NCBI GenBank assembly: GCA_009760855.2
Contig: WPIO01000016.1
Coordinates: forward strand, 3,520,001-3,572,500
Direction: 5' to 3'
DNA length: 52,500 bases
From: Cristatella mucedo
Lineage: Eukaryota; Bryozoa; Phylactolaemata; Cristatellidae
Positions 52,205 through 52,500 of this stretch are shown here, one piece after another; position 1 is the first letter of the stretch; each line of letters starts with the position of its first letter. The notes under the pieces were generated by a model that was not told the DNA's origin, did no database searches, and saw nothing but the letters and a program-made list of their open reading frames with translations. A program made the translations under genes and the position numbers.

Positions 52205-52218
52205 TCGCTCCGGCAGCG
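51291..52218 (+). promoter_or_regulatory. Upstream region of the second transporter gene
   Basis: GC-rich up to about 51800, then AT-richer. At about 52105-52119, TCTTAACTCTCACAG could be a splice acceptor in the 5' untranslated region; the donor is not identified. A (GCC)n run lies at 52158-52203. No TATA box is convincing. Its role as promoter or leader is inferred only from position. Confidence 0.35.
52158..52203 (+). repeat. (GCC)n trinucleotide repeat before the start codon
   Basis: About 15 GCC triplets end 15 bp before the ATG at 52219. In the frame of the gene they would read poly-Ala, but only if translation began upstream at a non-ATG codon. It is more likely untranslated leader. 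Confidence 0.92.
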
Positions 52219-52450
52219 ATGAGCGACTCAAGAAGCTCCGCCGCCGCCGCTGACGACGAGCGACGCTCGCGCGATCGCGGCTACGCCTGGGTCATTCTCG
52301 CTGCGTCGTTCCTCGCGCAGTACCTCAGCATGGGCCTGTCCATCGGCGGCATCGGCGTCATGACCGTGTCTTTCGGCAAGCGCTTTCCGGAAAGCGACCG
52401 GGCCCAGGTCGCCTGGATTGGAAGCCTGCGAAGCTTCCAGTTCCTAGCGT
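52219..52450 (+). CDS. Second MCT/SLC16-like transporter, exon 1 (paralogue, cut by window end)
   Basis: This encodes 77 residues plus one base. After a hydrophilic start (MSDSRSS.., then an Ala/Asp/Glu/Arg-rich stretch) comes RGYAWVILAASFLAQYLSMG, LSIGGIGVMTVSF and VAWIGSLRSFQFLA. Residues from GYAW onward line up without gaps with exon 1 of the first gene, including an identical WIGSLRSFQFLA. The exon ends GCGT with donor GTCAGT at the same codon and phase (1) as the first gene. The DGG signature is changed to DRG. The position of the MCT1 helix-1 lysine is again glycine. The following exons lie beyond the window. It is a head-to-tail paralogue of the gene at 17044-31189. Confidence 0.85.
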
Positions 52451-52500
52451 GTCAGTAGCGCGCCACCACAAGCCGCCGCCACTCGCCGCTCGCCGCCGCC

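Noticed and set aside
1-52500. CRISPR arrays, bacterial operons or prophage
   Set aside because: No regularly spaced short direct repeats and no prokaryotic gene organisation. Splice sites, tRNA form and LINEs show animal nuclear DNA.

Overview
This is nuclear DNA from a multicellular animal. It carries spliced coding exons with GT-AG introns, eukaryotic tRNA genes with internal A and B boxes, and a dense load of degenerate non-LTR retrotransposons, tRNA-derived SINEs and DNA-transposon fossils. The species cannot be fixed from the sequence. The CR1/L2-type LINEs and a monocarboxylate-transporter-like (SLC16-type) gene fit an invertebrate with a repeat-rich genome of middling GC content.

The main gene is a four-exon transporter on the + strand: 17044-17233, 21864-22007, 22150-23277 and 31077-31189. 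The exons join in frame through three phase-1 introns to give 524 residues and a stop. The product aligns with the MCT (SLC16) family over its whole length but lacks the charged residues used by proton-coupled MCT1. At the right edge (52219-52450) lies the first coding exon of a second, related transporter. It ends at the same protein position and in the same phase, so the two genes look like head-to-tail paralogues.

Region by region: 1-16.4 kb is a mosaic of LINE fragments in both orientations, SINEs and a decayed hAT transposase (7995-9840 -). 16.4-31.2 kb is the first transporter locus, whose long first and third introns are filled with LINE copies, a roughly 510 bp CT tract and a GT/GC tract. 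33.3-43.3 kb holds five intact tRNA-Pro genes (three TGG, two CGG anticodon) and three tRNA-Pro pseudogenes, all on the - strand. Most of these sit in a tandem segmental duplication (33338-35711 and 36762-39041) that also carries a Tigger/pogo transposase fragment, a LINE tail and a LINE-B piece. A separate Tigger C-terminal fossil is at 41506-41935. 44-52 kb holds simple repeats, more LINE debris and a GC- and CpG-rich block (46.5-48.7 kb) with no recognisable gene.

Three dispersed families explain most of the remainder. LINE-A is CR1/L2-like; its 3' end is a GCGC hairpin followed by (ATT)n. LINE-B is a second CR1/L2-like family ending in (ATTAC)n. The SINE is tRNA-derived, about 160 bp, with five copies. 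Several insertions are nested (SINE in LINE-A, SINE in LINE-B, LINE-B in LINE-A), which gives a relative order of activity. No clearly new molecular system is visible. The most notable items are the divergent transporter pair, the duplicated tRNA-Pro array and the SINE with its enlarged anticodon-arm hairpin.
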